Source: CBDHCC01 sp965261015 (lineage in GTDB: Bacteria; Pseudomonadota; Alphaproteobacteria; Sphingomonadales; Sphingomonadaceae). From it: a DNA stretch of 64,000 bases. The number at the start of each line of letters is the position of its first letter. The first letter of the stretch is position 1. The stretch is taken from positions 372,001 through 436,000 of the forward strand of contig CBDHCC010000001.1 of the NCBI GenBank assembly GCA_965261015.1, written 5' to 3'. Made by a program: the position numbers and the translations under genes. Shown in pieces: positions 8,364 through 17,755 of this stretch. A model generated the notes under the pieces. The model saw only the letters and a list, made by a program, of their open reading frames with translations. It was not told where the DNA came from and ran no database searches.

Positions 8364-9007
8364 CGCCGCAGCGCACCCTGGCGCACATGCAGGCGGGCAC
8401 GGCCCTCCAGCACGACGTGTCGGTTGTCGAGGTCGGCGCGCATCCGGTCCGCCTCGAACGTGCCGAGCGGCATGCGTCCGGTGACCCGGCCCCGACTCGC
8501 CGCAGTGCGGGACGCCAGGTCGACATCGACGTTGGACGTGTCGAGCCGGTAGCCGTCGCCGATCGCGATCCCCAATGGGCCGTCAACCGCGACGGTGCGG
8601 GCGTCCGGGCGGAACACGGCGTCGGGTGCCGACAGGCGCGCCGGGCCATCGGCCGTCGTCATCTGCGCCACCAGGCCGCGCAGTCGCACCCACTGCGCGC
8701 CGGCCGCCGCTTGCACGGCCGAGTCGCCGGCGACGGTGAAGGGCTGACCTTCGTCGTCCAGACCGCGATAGGTGGCGTCGGTCGCGCGCAGGCGCTCGGG
8801 CACCCGCTCGATCTCGCCGCGTTGCAGGGTGAAGCCGAGTTCCCGCTTCATCGTGAGGGGCGCCATGATCAGGAACGCCGCCAGCACGCCCACGAGGGAC
8901 GGCAGGCCCCAGGCCAGGAGGCGGATCAGCCGGTCGTGCGCCCCGCCGGGACGGGCCCAGCGCGCACGACGGGAGGCGGTCGCTTCCGGAGCGGGCGCAC
9001 TAGGCAT
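8360..9007 (-). CDS. lptC: LPS export protein LptC
   Basis: LptC is a bitopic inner membrane protein that receives LPS from LptBFG and passes it to LptA. The 215-residue product has a basic cytoplasmic N-terminus, one transmembrane segment (LIRLLAWGLPSLVGVLAAFLIMAPL, about residues 28-50), then a periplasmic beta-jellyroll with repeated strands such as ADLDNRHVVLEGRARLHV near the end. The ATG at 9007 is preferred because it overlaps the rnd stop by only 8 nt; a further ATG at 9040 would overlap much more. Sequence conservation in this family is low, and assignment rests on topology plus position before lptA and lptB. Confidence 0.9.
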   Translation of the reverse strand: MPSAPAPEATASRRARWARPGGAHDRLIRLLAWGLPSLVGVLAAFLIMAPLTMKRELGFTLQRGEIERVPERLRATDATYRGLDDEGQPFTVAGDSAVQAAAGAQWVRLRGLVAQMTTADGPARLSAPDAVFRPDARTVAVDGPLGIAIGDGYRLDTSNVDVDLASRTAASRGRVTGRMPLGTFEADRMRADLDNRHVVLEGRARLHVRQGALRR

Positions 9008-9617
9008 GGGCGAAGATGTCCTGCTCGGCCCAGCCGGCAAGGTCGAGCGCTGCGCGGGTCGGCAGGAACTCGAAACAGGACTGCGCCAGGGCGGTCCGCC
9101 CCTCGCGCGCCAACCGCGTGTCCAATACGTCGCGCATCCGGTGGAGGAAACGCACGTCGGACGCGGCGTAGTCCTGCTGGGCGGCCGACAGCACGTCCGC
9201 GCCCCAGTCGGACGACTGCTGCTGTTTCGACACCTCCTGCCCGACTAGTTCGCGAACCAGCTCCTTCAGACCGTGCCGGTCGGTGTAGGTCCGCACCAGC
9301 TTGGACGCGATTTTCGTGCAGTAGACCGGAGCCGCTCGCACCCGGAGGTAGCGCTGCAGGACCGCCAGGTCGAAGCGGGCGAAATGGAACAGCTTCACGC
9401 GCGCCGGATCCGCCAGGAGCGCGCGCAGCCTGGGCGCGGCGTAATCGGAACCCGGTGCGAAGCGGACAAGGTGCTCGTCTCCCCCTCCGTCGGACAGTTG
9501 CACCAGACACAGCCGGTCGCGGTTGGGATCCAGGCCCATCGTCTCCGTGTCCACGGCGATATCGCCCGCGAACGCCACGTCGCCGGGCAGGTCCTCCTCG
9601 TGCAGGCGCACGCTCAT
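9000..9617 (-). CDS. rnd: Ribonuclease D-type 3'-5' exonuclease (short form)
   Basis: A 205-residue DEDD-family 3'-5' exonuclease resembling the catalytic domain of RNase D, which trims tRNA and other small RNA 3' ends. The three exonuclease motifs are visible: DTETMGL (Exo I, Asp and Glu), HFARFDLAVL (Exo II, Asp) and DYAASDVRFL (Exo III, the Tyr and Asp of the DEDDy subclass). The HRDC domains of the E. coli enzyme are absent, which is normal for the short alphaproteobacterial form usually found upstream of lptC. The ATG at 9617 gives MSVRLHEEDLPGDV; an ATG 8 codons upstream is possible. The gene probably heads the rnd-lpt-rpoN transcript. Confidence 0.9.
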   Translation of the reverse strand: MSVRLHEEDLPGDVAFAGDIAVDTETMGLDPNRDRLCLVQLSDGGGDEHLVRFAPGSDYAAPRLRALLADPARVKLFHFARFDLAVLQRYLRVRAAPVYCTKIASKLVRTYTDRHGLKELVRELVGQEVSKQQQSSDWGADVLSAAQQDYAASDVRFLHRMRDVLDTRLAREGRTALAQSCFEFLPTRAALDLAGWAEQDIFAHA

Positions 9618-9764
9618 CGCGCGAAACCGTTCGGCCGGCACGAGACGGGGGCGAAGCGGATTTTCGTAGGGGCTTTGACCACGTCGCCCGCCTTGCCTGT
9701 GCCGGCTGGCGCGTGCAAGCGGGCCTTCCGGGCAGGCGCAGGCAGACGCCGCTCGTTTTTAGAC

Positions 9765-9793
9765 TTACTCTGATGTCGCTTGTGCGCTATAGC
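9765..9793 (+). promoter_or_regulatory. Candidate promoter for the cold-shock gene
   Basis: TTACTC (9765-9770) and TATAGC (9788-9793) are 17 nt apart in a noticeably AT-richer stretch upstream of the cold-shock gene. The -35 match is poor. If correct, the leader RNA would be about 105 nt, consistent with a long regulated cold-shock leader. Confidence 0.3.
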
Positions 9794-9842
9794 GTACCGG
9801 TGGGTAGCTATTTTTTGTTGGCGCCTCCCGCGGTTCCTACCC

Positions 9843-9886
9843 GTCGTCCCGGGTTGGTTTGCCAGCGTTTGATTTGCTGGGACGAC
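9843..9886 (+). promoter_or_regulatory. Two overlapping hairpins in the cold-shock gene leader
   Basis: An outer 8-bp stem pairs GTCGTCCC (9843-9850) with GGGACGAC (9879-9886). An inner stem pairs CCAGC (9862-9866) with GCTGG (9876-9880). The two share bases 9879-9880, so they compete at the margin. They end 20 nt before the start codon, close to the ribosome binding region. This could be a temperature-sensitive leader as in cspA-type mRNAs; that is inference from position. Confidence 0.35.
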
Positions 9887-9905
9887 TTGAAAGTGAAGCA
9901 CGAAG

Positions 9906-10742
<837 letters not shown>

Positions 10743-10757
10743 TCCGAGCAGCGAGGA

Positions 10758-10790
10758 CGGGCCGGGCGACTCCTTGAGGCGTCCGGCCCG
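10758..10790 (+). terminator. Hairpin downstream of the cold-shock gene
   Basis: An 8-bp perfect stem (CGGGCCGG at 10758-10765, CCGGCCCG at 10783-10790) encloses a 17-nt loop between convergent genes. There is no uridine tract after it, so it may be a Rho-assisted or bidirectional transcript end rather than a classical terminator. Confidence 0.4.
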
Positions 10791-10826
10791 CCTCCTCCGG
10801 CATCACTCCGCGAAACGTGCCGACCG

Positions 10827-12632
10827 CTAGGCGGCGAGGAAGAGGCTGTTCCGCCCTGCCGCCTTGGCCCGGTAGAGGGCTTTGTCGGCCAGTTGTAGCA
10901 GCGCCTCGCCGCCGAGGTCGTCGCGCAGCGCCGCGATCCCCAGGCTCACCGTCACGGCGCGTGAGCGGTCGCCCAGGCAGCTCTCCCGCTCGATCAGTGC
11001 CCGAACGCGCTCCGCCACCCGCATCGCGGTTCCGGACGCCGCGTCCGGTAGGATGACCACGAACTCCTCCCCACCATAGCGACCGACGAAGTCGCCGCCA
11101 CGCAGGGCCCTTCGCGCCGTCACCGCGACGCAACGCAGGACCTCGTCACCCACGGCGTGACCGCATCGGTCGTTGACCGCCTTGAAGTGATCGACGTCGA
11201 GGATCGCCACCGACAGCGGCGTGCCGGCCGATTTGGCGTGCGCGATCGCAGTCTCCAGCACTTCCAGCGTTCGCCGCCGGTTGGGAAGGCCGGTCAGCTC
11301 GTCGGTGTTGGCGAGTTCGCGCTCCCGTTGCGCGGACGCCACCGCCATCTGCCGAGCCTCTTCAAGCTCCTGCGCCAGGCGGACATGCTGCGTCACATCC
11401 TGGATGACACCGAACAGGGCCACGGCGTCGCCATCGTCGTTCAGCACGCTTTGACCCCGCGCCTGGACATGGCACACCTCGCCGTTCGGTCGGACCACCC
11501 GGGCGTCGAACCCGAACGCGGCCCCATCCACCATCGCGCGTCCCAGCGCCCGTCGGACCCGCCTCTGGTCTTCGGGGTGATAGACGGTCACCGCCTGCTC
11601 CAGATCCGGCGCCGCGTCGTTCGGCAGCCCGTGGATGCGGTAGACCTCCTCCGACCAGAACAGGGTCCCCTCGATCAGGTCGGCGGACCAGTGCCCCAGC
11701 TGTGCCGCCGCTTCGGCCTGACGCAGCAGCCGATTGCTGCTCCGCAACCGCCCCGCCAGGGTGCGCTGACCCGTCAGGAGGGCGGCAGCGGGCAGGGCCG
11801 AGGCCATCAGGATCAGCAGGTAGAATTGAAGGAACAGGACCACCGCGCCCGGTCCGCCATTCACGAACTGCACGGGCCCGGTGCCCCGCGCGGTCAGCAC
11901 CGATCCGATTGTCGCCGTGATCAGGACGCTCGCCGCCGCTCCGGCCACGCCCAGCCTGTAGGTCGCCACCAGCACCGCGATCACGGGCAGGAACAGCAGT
12001 GGGTAGCGGGTCTGTCCGAACACTCCCGCCGCGACGACGCCGACCATCAGCAGCAGCGCGACGATTTCCTGACGGGGTCGCTCCACCATCCAATCCACCC
12101 GCACGGCGAAGATCAGGGCGTGCGCCATGATGACCGTCGGCGTGATGATCAGGATGCCCATGACGACCGTCGTGAACCACGACGTCAGGAAATAGATGTC
12201 CCCGCCCGAAAGCGCCGTGGCGATCACGGTTGACGTTCCACCCGCGACGATCGCGCCCAAGCAGAACAGCCCCAGGTCCGAGAGGCGCAGGAACGACGTG
12301 TTGCGACTGCGTCGAGCCTCCAGCACCGCCACCGCGACGCACGCTTCAACGATGTTGGCCAGCGTGAAGGCGGCGGCGAGCGAGGTCGGGGTGCCGACCG
12401 CCAGGTTCGCGGCCAAGCTGGCCAGAGCGGCCGCGGCAAGGCAGGCGAGCCGGTGGCGTTTCGGCGTCAGCAACAGGCAGGCGACCAACCATCCGCTTGC
12501 CGGCCAGATCGTCGCGATGCCGTTCGCGCCCTGGGTCAGATAGAGGGACGCCAGCGCGAGCACACCATATCCCGCCGCCACTGCACTCGGTGCGGCCAGG
12601 ATGCCGAGACGAGGAAGGCGGATCGTGTCCAT
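10827..12632 (-). CDS. Membrane diguanylate cyclase, MASE1-PAS-GGDEF
   Basis: A 601-residue integral membrane enzyme predicted to make cyclic di-GMP. The first ~290 residues contain about eight to ten hydrophobic helices with the TIWPASGWLVACLLL segment typical of MASE1 sensor domains. A PAS domain follows (about 310-420; YRIHGLPNDAAPD, HPEDQRRVRRAL), then a short coiled linker and the GGDEF domain (about 440-601). The active-site motif is GGEEF (about 520-524), a functional variant. An RxxD product-inhibition site (RGGD) lies exactly five residues before it, so feedback inhibition is expected. There is no EAL domain. It is monocistronic and convergent with the cold-shock gene. The signal sensed is not deducible. 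Confidence 0.93.
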   Translation of the reverse strand: MDTIRLPRLGILAAPSAVAAGYGVLALASLYLTQGANGIATIWPASGWLVACLLLTPKRHRLACLAAAALASLAANLAVGTPTSLAAAFTLANIVEACVAVAVLEARRSRNTSFLRLSDLGLFCLGAIVAGGTSTVIATALSGGDIYFLTSWFTTVVMGILIITPTVIMAHALIFAVRVDWMVERPRQEIVALLLMVGVVAAGVFGQTRYPLLFLPVIAVLVATYRLGVAGAAASVLITATIGSVLTARGTGPVQFVNGGPGAVVLFLQFYLLILMASALPAAALLTGQRTLAGRLRSSNRLLRQAEAAAQLGHWSADLIEGTLFWSEEVYRIHGLPNDAAPDLEQAVTVYHPEDQRRVRRALGRAMVDGAAFGFDARVVRPNGEVCHVQARGQSVLNDDGDAVALFGVIQDVTQHVRLAQELEEARQMAVASAQRERELANTDELTGLPNRRRTLEVLETAIAHAKSAGTPLSVAILDVDHFKAVNDRCGHAVGDEVLRCVAVTARRALRGGDFVGRYGGEEFVVILPDAASGTAMRVAERVRALIERESCLGDRSRAVTVSLGIAALRDDLGGEALLQLADKALYRAKAAGRNSLFLAA

Positions 12633-12714
12633 GCCGTGCTCTTAAATCGCGATGATGAACCTTCTTATAAGCTCTGAACCGAAGTGGTGTCGGCGCGCTG
12701 GCGGACCAATCGCG

Positions 12715-13332
12715 TCACGCGGGAACCGTGTTGTAAAGATGCCAGGCGAAAAGGGCCATGGCACCACGATGGGGCCGCCAGCGCTCGCCCAGGCGACGGG
12801 TCTCGGCTTCGCCTGGCCGCGCGGGGAGGCGGAGCATGGCGGCGAGGGCCGCCTGCACCGCCAGATCGCCGGCGGGCCAGATGTCGGGCCGCCCTTCCGC
12901 GAACAGAAGGTACACTTCGGCCGACCACCGGCCGATGCCGCGGACCTGGACCAGGGCTTCGATCGCCAAGTCGTCCTGCGAAGGCAGCGCGTCCAGCGCC
13001 AGCAAGCCACGACCGACCGCGTCCGCGAGCGATCGAAGGTAGCCGATCTTCTGCCGCGACAGGCCTGCCTCCCGCAGCGCCTCGTCGCTTGCCGCGAACA
13101 CGCCGGCCAGAGGCAGGCCCGCGCCGACCAGCGCTTCGAGCCGGCCCAGGATCGCTCCGGCGGCCGCGACGCTCACCTGCTGGCCCACGATCGTGCGGAT
13201 CAGGGTGGCGGGACCGTGCGGTCGCTGACGCGGCGGCGGCAAGCCGACCTGGTCCAGCGCGGCCCGAACGGCCGGGTCGGCCGCGGCGATCCGGTTCAGG
13301 GCGTCCGCCAGGTGCGTCGCGCTCAAGCCCAT
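12715..13332 (-). CDS. DNA-3-methyladenine glycosylase II (AlkA-like)
   Basis: A 205-residue HhH-GPD superfamily base-excision enzyme that removes alkylated purines. The helix-hairpin-helix is visible as VRGIGRWSAEVYLLF, followed by the catalytic Asp in PAGDLAVQAAL. IVGQQVSVAAAGAIL matches the conserved early helix of AlkA-type enzymes. There is no Fe-S cysteine cluster, which separates it from MutY/Nth. The ATG at 13332 gives MGLSATHLADAL. The gene is divergent from the ferredoxin gene with 57 nt between the starts. It is shorter than E. coli AlkA because the N-terminal TBP-like domain is missing, the normal condition in this subgroup. Confidence 0.88.
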   Translation of the reverse strand: MGLSATHLADALNRIAAADPAVRAALDQVGLPPPRQRPHGPATLIRTIVGQQVSVAAAGAILGRLEALVGAGLPLAGVFAASDEALREAGLSRQKIGYLRSLADAVGRGLLALDALPSQDDLAIEALVQVRGIGRWSAEVYLLFAEGRPDIWPAGDLAVQAALAAMLRLPARPGEAETRRLGERWRPHRGAMALFAWHLYNTVPA

Positions 13333-13389
13333 GTTGCGTCCCGCGCCGCGCGTCGGCACAGGGCCACGACACGCCCAGGAGACCGCACG

Positions 13390-13707
13390 ATGCCCATGCT
13401 GACCGTCACCACCCGCGAAGGCCAGACCCGCTCCGTGGAGGGCGAGGAGGGGCTGTCGGTCATGGAGGTCATTCGGGACAACGGTTTCGACGAACTGCTC
13501 GCGCTCTGCGGCGGATGCCTGTCGTGCGCCACCTGCCACGTCCACGTCGCCGAGGAGTGGGTCGCCCGCATGCCGCCGATGAGCGAGGACGAGGACGACC
13601 TGCTCGAATCGACGGAGGGGCGGGACGCGACCAGTCGCCTGTCCTGCCAGATCCCCTTCACCCAGACCCTGGACGGGCTGGCGGTCACGATCGCCGAGGA
13701 GTCATGA
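13390..13707 (+). CDS. 2Fe-2S ferredoxin, adrenodoxin type
   Basis: A 105-residue electron carrier with the vertebrate/bacterial adrenodoxin cysteine pattern: C-GGCLS-C-AT-C followed about 36 residues later by the fourth ligand in RLSCQIPF. An extra cysteine lies within the cluster loop (GGC). The acidic helix SEDEDDLLE is the usual docking surface for its reductase and for cytochrome P450 or Fe-S assembly partners. The start at 13390 (MPMLTV) is used; MLTV at 13396 is equally possible. No partner enzyme is adjacent. It converges on rlmB, overlapping by 6 nt at the stops. It could serve a P450 or isoprenoid-type pathway, but nothing here decides that. Confidence 0.92.
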   Translation: MPMLTVTTREGQTRSVEGEEGLSVMEVIRDNGFDELLALCGGCLSCATCHVHVAEEWVARMPPMSEDEDDLLESTEGRDATSRLSCQIPFTQTLDGLAVTIAEES

Positions 13708-14469
13708 GCCGGCGTCGGCCGCGACGCCGCCCGTAACCGCGTAGAGGGCGATCGCGGCCGCGTTCGACACGTTCAGGCTCTCCACCTTCCCGCCGATCGG
13801 CAGTCGCGCGATGGCGTCGCAATGGGCGGCGGTGTTCTGGCGCATCCCTTCGCCTTCGGCGCCCAGCACCAGGGCGACTTTGTCCGGTCCCACCGCCTCG
13901 GCCAGGGTCAATTGCGCCGCGCCGTCGAGCCCGATGCGCCAATATCCCGCGTCGGCCAGCTCGTCGAGCGCGCGGGCCAGGTTCACGACCCGGACCCACG
14001 GCACCGCCTCCAGCGCGCCCGAGGCCGCCCGCGCCACCGTGCCGCCCTCTGGCGGGCTATGACGGTCCTGCGTCACGATGGCCGCCGCGTCGAAGGCGGC
14101 GGCCGAGCGCAGAATGGCGCCCACATTGTGCGGATCGGTCACCTGATCCAGCACCACGATAGGGCCGGTCGGGTCATCCGCCAGCACGTCGGCCAGGAAC
14201 AGATCGTCCAGCGGATCGACCTCGACCACGATGCCCTGATGCGGCGCGTCGGCCGGCACCATGCGGCCCAGATCGGCCGCCTCAGCCACCACGATCGGCC
14301 ATTCGGGATCGATCACGAGTTGTTGGCGCAGCTCGCTCGTCACCCACAATTTGCGCACGGTGCGCGCAGGGTTGTCGAGCGCGGCGAAGGCGGCGTGTCG
14401 ACCCCAGAGGCGGGGCCGACCCTCGATCCCTCGATCGCCGCGTCGTTTGGGAGCGTGTTTTCGTGCCAT
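13702..14469 (-). CDS. rlmB: 23S rRNA 2'-O-methyltransferase, TrmH/RlmB family
   Basis: A 255-residue SPOUT methyltransferase that uses S-adenosylmethionine to methylate a ribose 2'-OH, most likely G2251 of 23S rRNA. It has an N-terminal substrate-binding domain starting around LWGRHAAFAALDNPAR, then the knotted SpoU domain with motif 1 DQVTDPHNVGAILRSA, motif 2 LVLGAEGEGM and motif 3 LPIGGKVESLNVSNAAAI. All three are intact. The ATG at 14469 (MARKHAPKRRG, a basic tail) is preferred over 14511, which falls within 67 nt of the divergent tRNA gene. Assignment to the family is firm; the exact rRNA position is inferred from the family. Confidence 0.92.
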   Translation of the reverse strand: MARKHAPKRRGDRGIEGRPRLWGRHAAFAALDNPARTVRKLWVTSELRQQLVIDPEWPIVVAEAADLGRMVPADAPHQGIVVEVDPLDDLFLADVLADDPTGPIVVLDQVTDPHNVGAILRSAAAFDAAAIVTQDRHSPPEGGTVARAASGALEAVPWVRVVNLARALDELADAGYWRIGLDGAAQLTLAEAVGPDKVALVLGAEGEGMRQNTAAHCDAIARLPIGGKVESLNVSNAAAIALYAVTGGVAADAGS

Positions 14470-14535
14470 GGGGTTGCTCGTGGCGGGCGCGGCGTTGACA
14501 GGCAAGGGCACGCTGGGCCATGCGGCGCCCCCAGT

Positions 14536-14622
14536 GGACAGGTGGCCGAGTGGTTAAAGGCAGCAGACTGTAAATCTGCCCGGGTTTCCCGTACGCTGGT
14601 TCGAATCCAGCCCTGTCCACCA
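14536..14622 (+). tRNA. tRNA-Tyr (GTA)
   Basis: An 87-nt class II tRNA with encoded CCA. The acceptor stem is GGACAGG (14536-14542) pairing CCTGTCC (14612-14618). The anticodon stem GCAGA/TCTGC holds loop CTGTAAA, giving anticodon GTA for tyrosine. A long variable arm follows (CCGGGTTTCCCGTAC region) and the T-arm is CTGGTTCGAATCCAG. No intron. The neighbouring DNA shows no integrase or duplicated 3' end, so it is not an integration hot spot here. Confidence 0.96.
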
Positions 14623-14626
14623 TTCC

Positions 14627-15481
14627 CTACCGCGCCGTCACCCGCCGGACGAACGCCGCCGTGTCGCTCAGCACCGGAGCCTTGCCGCGGAAGGGTTCGG
14701 ACAGCGCGGTGACGATGCCGACATGGCCTAAGCCGGGATAAAGCCTGGCCTCGGCGTTCACGCCAGCGGCCGACAGTCGTTCGGCCAGCGCCGTCGAGTT
14801 GCGGGGCCGCACCGTGTCGTCCTTCGCACCCGCCAGCAGCAGCGCCGGCGGATCGCCAGCGCCAGCATAAGTGATCGGCTGAGTCTCTTGGGGCCGGGGC
14901 CATTGGCCCAGCGCCTCCTGCGCCACGCCGGGATCGAGCGGCAGGAAGTCGTACGGTCCGGCGAGCCCCACCAGGCCCTTCACCGCCACCCGGTCCTGCC
15001 CCAGCCATTGTTCGTCCAGAGCGAGCAGGGCCGCGATGTGCGCGCCGGCTGAATGGCCCATCAGCACGACGCGCTGCCCGTCGCCGCCGAACCGCGTCGC
15101 GTTCGCCTCGGCCCAGCGAACGGCCGCCGCACCGTCCTGGACGAAGGCGGGAAAGCGAACCTGCGGCACCAGGCGGTAGTCTGGCACGACGACGACGAAG
15201 CCCTGCGCGGCCAGGGCGCGGCCGACGAACTGATAGCCGTCGCGTGTGCCGCTGTTCCACGATCCGCCATAGAAGAACACGACCACAGGTCGGCCCTCGC
15301 CCGGCGTCCTGGGCGAGTAGACGTCGAGTCGTTGGCGCGGCTCGGGACCGTAGGCGATGCCGCGCTCGACCAGCTCGCTCCCGCCATCCTTCGGCACTAA
15401 GGCATCGAAGGCCTTGAGCGGCGAGCAGGCGGCGACCGCCAGCGGCATCAGGAGGAGCAGAGGAGCGAGAGCGCGGGTCAT
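14627..15481 (-). CDS. Alpha/beta-hydrolase lipoprotein (carboxylesterase-like)
   Basis: A 284-residue serine hydrolase of the hormone-sensitive-lipase/carboxylesterase type. The N-terminus MTRALAPLLLLMPLAVAACSP is a lipoprotein signal with the lipobox AVAAC, so the enzyme is probably membrane-anchored and faces the periplasm. The oxyanion-hole segment is FFYGGSWNSG (a variant of HGGG), the nucleophile elbow is GHSAGAH, and the acid and His are in GAKDDTVRP and YPGLGHVGI. The substrate is unknown; short acyl esters are typical for the family. The start at 15481 is fixed by the signal sequence; the frame stays open much further upstream, but that is antisense to malate synthase G. Its stop is 4 nt from the tRNA. 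Confidence 0.88.
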   Translation of the reverse strand: MTRALAPLLLLMPLAVAACSPLKAFDALVPKDGGSELVERGIAYGPEPRQRLDVYSPRTPGEGRPVVVFFYGGSWNSGTRDGYQFVGRALAAQGFVVVVPDYRLVPQVRFPAFVQDGAAAVRWAEANATRFGGDGQRVVLMGHSAGAHIAALLALDEQWLGQDRVAVKGLVGLAGPYDFLPLDPGVAQEALGQWPRPQETQPITYAGAGDPPALLLAGAKDDTVRPRNSTALAERLSAAGVNAEARLYPGLGHVGIVTALSEPFRGKAPVLSDTAAFVRRVTAR

Positions 15482-15619
15482 GGCACCGCTTGTGCCTGCC
15501 GGAACCGCGTCGCGAAAGGCCGTGGCGGTCGTTCGGCTAGCGAACGGACGGTTCGCAGCACTTTGCCACGCTCCCGCCCGCCCGCTACGCCGCCCTCGAG
15601 ACGACTGGGAGAGAGCACG

Positions 15620-17752
15620 ATGAACGAGCGGGTGACACGGGCGGGCCTGGACGTGGCGGCGGAGCTGGCGGCGTTCGTGGAGGAGCGCGCGCTGCCCGGC
15701 ATCGGGCTGGACGCCGACGGCTGGTGGCGCGGCCTGGCCGACCTGTTCGCCCGCTTCGCGCCGGAGAACCGCGAGCTGCTGGCCACCCGCGAAGCGCTGC
15801 AGGCCAAGCTGGACGACTGGCACTCGGCCAATCCCGGCCCGATCCGCGATCAGGTCGCCTATCAGGCGATGCTGCGCCAGATCGGCTATCTGGTCGACGA
15901 GCCGGCGCCGTTCGCCATCGACACCGCGAACGTCGATGCGGAGGTCCGGGCGGCCGGGCCGCAGCTGGTGGTGCCGGCGCTCAACGCGCGTTTCGTGCTG
16001 AATGCGGCGAACGCGCGTTGGGGCAGCCTGTACGACGCCTTTTACGGCACGGACGCGCTGGCGGGCGAGGCAAGGGCCGGCGGGTATGACGCGGAACGTG
16101 GGCGCCAGGTGATCGCGCGGGCCAAGGCGTTCCTGGATGACGCCGTGCCGCTCGCGTCGGGCCGCTGGGCCGACTGGACGGGTGGCGCGCCCGATCTGGC
16201 CGATCCCTCCCAGCTGGTCGGCCATCACGGCGACAATCCGGTTCTGGTCCACAATGGTCTGGGCATCGAACTGGTGATCGACCGCGACTACCCGATCGGC
16301 CGCGACGACCCGGCCGGACTTGCCGACATGGTGCTGGAAGCCGCGCTCACCACCATCGTCGACCTGGAGGACTCGGTCGCCGCCGTCGACGCGGAGGACA
16401 AGGTGCTGGGCTACGGCAACTGGCTGGGGCTGATGCGCGGCGAGTTGACGGAGACGTTCGCCAAGGGCGGAGAGACGGTCACCCGCACGCTGGCCGAGGA
16501 CAAGGTCGTCGCCACGCCCGACGGCGAACGGACGACGCTCCCCGGCCGCTCCCTCCTGTTCGTCCGCAATGTCGGCCATCTGATGACCACGCCCGCCGTG
16601 CGCCTGCCCGATGGGAGCGAGGCGCCGGAGGGCATAATGGACGCCGCCGTCACCGTGCTGTGCGCGCTCCACGACCTGAAGGGGCTGGGCACGCGTACCA
16701 ATAGCCGCGCCGGCTCGGTCTACATCGTGAAGCCCAAGATGCACGGGCCAGTTGAGGCGGCGTTCACCGATCGCCTGTTCGACGCGGTCGAGGACCTGAA
16801 TGGCCTGACCCGCCACACCGTCAAGGTGGGTGTCATGGACGAGGAGCGGCGCACGTCGGCGAACCTCGCCGCCACGATCCACGCGGTGCGGCACCGCATT
16901 GCGTTCATCAACACGGGCTTCCTCGACCGCACGGGCGACGAGATCCACACGGCGATGCGCGCCGGCCCGATGATCCCGAAGGGGGAGATGAAGACGTCCG
17001 ACTGGCTGACCGCCTACGAGGCGCGCAACGTCGCGATCGGCCTGGCCTGCGGCCTGGGCGGGCGCGCGCAGATCGGGAAGGGCATGTGGGCCATGCCCGA
17101 CCGCATGGCCGAGATGCTGGCCGTCAAGGGCGCGCATCCCCGGTCCGGGGCCAACACGGCCTGGGTGCCGTCGCCCACCGCTGCCACCCTGCACGCGCTG
17201 CATTATCACGAAGTGGACGTGGCGGATGTGCGGGATCGCCTGTCGGGCGCGACGGTGCCGTCGCTCGACCGGCTGCTCACGCTTCCCGTCGCGGATGGGC
17301 GCAATTGGAACGACGAGGATGTGCGGGCCGAGGTCGACAACAACGCCCAGGGCATTCTGGGCTACGTCGTGCGCTGGGTCGATGCGGGCGTCGGCTGTTC
17401 CAAGGTGCCCGACATCCACGATGTGGGACTGATGGAGGACCGGGCGACCCTGCGGATCAGTAGCCAGGCCCTCGCCAATTGGCTGCTGCATGGCGTGGTC
17501 ACGCGCGACGATGTGGAGGGCGCCCTGATGCGCCAAGCCGCCGTCGTGGATCGGCAGAACGCCGGCGACCCCGATTATCGGCCGATGACTGCCGACCCCG
17601 ATCATCCCGCTCTCGTGGCTGCCAGAGCGCTGATCTTTCAAGGCATGGACCAGCCATCGGGCTACACCGAACCGCTGCTCCACGCCGCCCGCAGGCGGGT
17701 GAAGGAGCGACGGCCGGGCACCGGCGCGGATGCCGCCGCGCCGGATCGGTAA
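15620..17752 (+). CDS. glcB: Malate synthase G
   Basis: Condenses glyoxylate with acetyl-CoA to malate, completing the glyoxylate or glycolate route for growth on C2 compounds. The 710-residue length fits the monomeric G isoform. Conserved parts visible include PGRSLLFVRNVGHLMTTPAV, GTRTNSRAGSVYIVKPKMHG, MDEERRTSANL with the catalytic Arg region, NTGFLDRTGDEIHT and the C-terminal VPDIHDVGLMEDRATLRIS. GGAGAG precedes the ATG. The gene is monocistronic with converging neighbours; its stop is 3 nt from the SDR gene's stop. Isocitrate lyase is not in the window. Confidence 0.97.
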   Translation: MNERVTRAGLDVAAELAAFVEERALPGIGLDADGWWRGLADLFARFAPENRELLATREALQAKLDDWHSANPGPIRDQVAYQAMLRQIGYLVDEPAPFAIDTANVDAEVRAAGPQLVVPALNARFVLNAANARWGSLYDAFYGTDALAGEARAGGYDAERGRQVIARAKAFLDDAVPLASGRWADWTGGAPDLADPSQLVGHHGDNPVLVHNGLGIELVIDRDYPIGRDDPAGLADMVLEAALTTIVDLEDSVAAVDAEDKVLGYGNWLGLMRGELTETFAKGGETVTRTLAEDKVVATPDGERTTLPGRSLLFVRNVGHLMTTPAVRLPDGSEAPEGIMDAAVTVLCALHDLKGLGTRTNSRAGSVYIVKPKMHGPVEAAFTDRLFDAVEDLNGLTRHTVKVGVMDEERRTSANLAATIHAVRHRIAFINTGFLDRTGDEIHTAMRAGPMIPKGEMKTSDWLTAYEARNVAIGLACGLGGRAQIGKGMWAMPDRMAEMLAVKGAHPRSGANTAWVPSPTAATLHALHYHEVDVADVRDRLSGATVPSLDRLLTLPVADGRNWNDEDVRAEVDNNAQGILGYVVRWVDAGVGCSKVPDIHDVGLMEDRATLRISSQALANWLLHGVVTRDDVEGALMRQAAVVDRQNAGDPDYRPMTADPDHPALVAARALIFQGMDQPSGYTEPLLHAARRRVKERRPGTGADAAAPDR

Positions 17753-17755
17753 GCG

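Noticed and set aside
14536..14622. tRNA-Tyr as an integration site for a genomic island
   Set aside because: No integrase, no duplicated tRNA 3' end nearby and normal base composition on both sides.
15482..17683. Very long minus-strand open frame continuing the esterase gene upstream
   Set aside because: It is antisense to malate synthase G and results from GC-rich third positions; the esterase begins at its lipoprotein signal at 15481.
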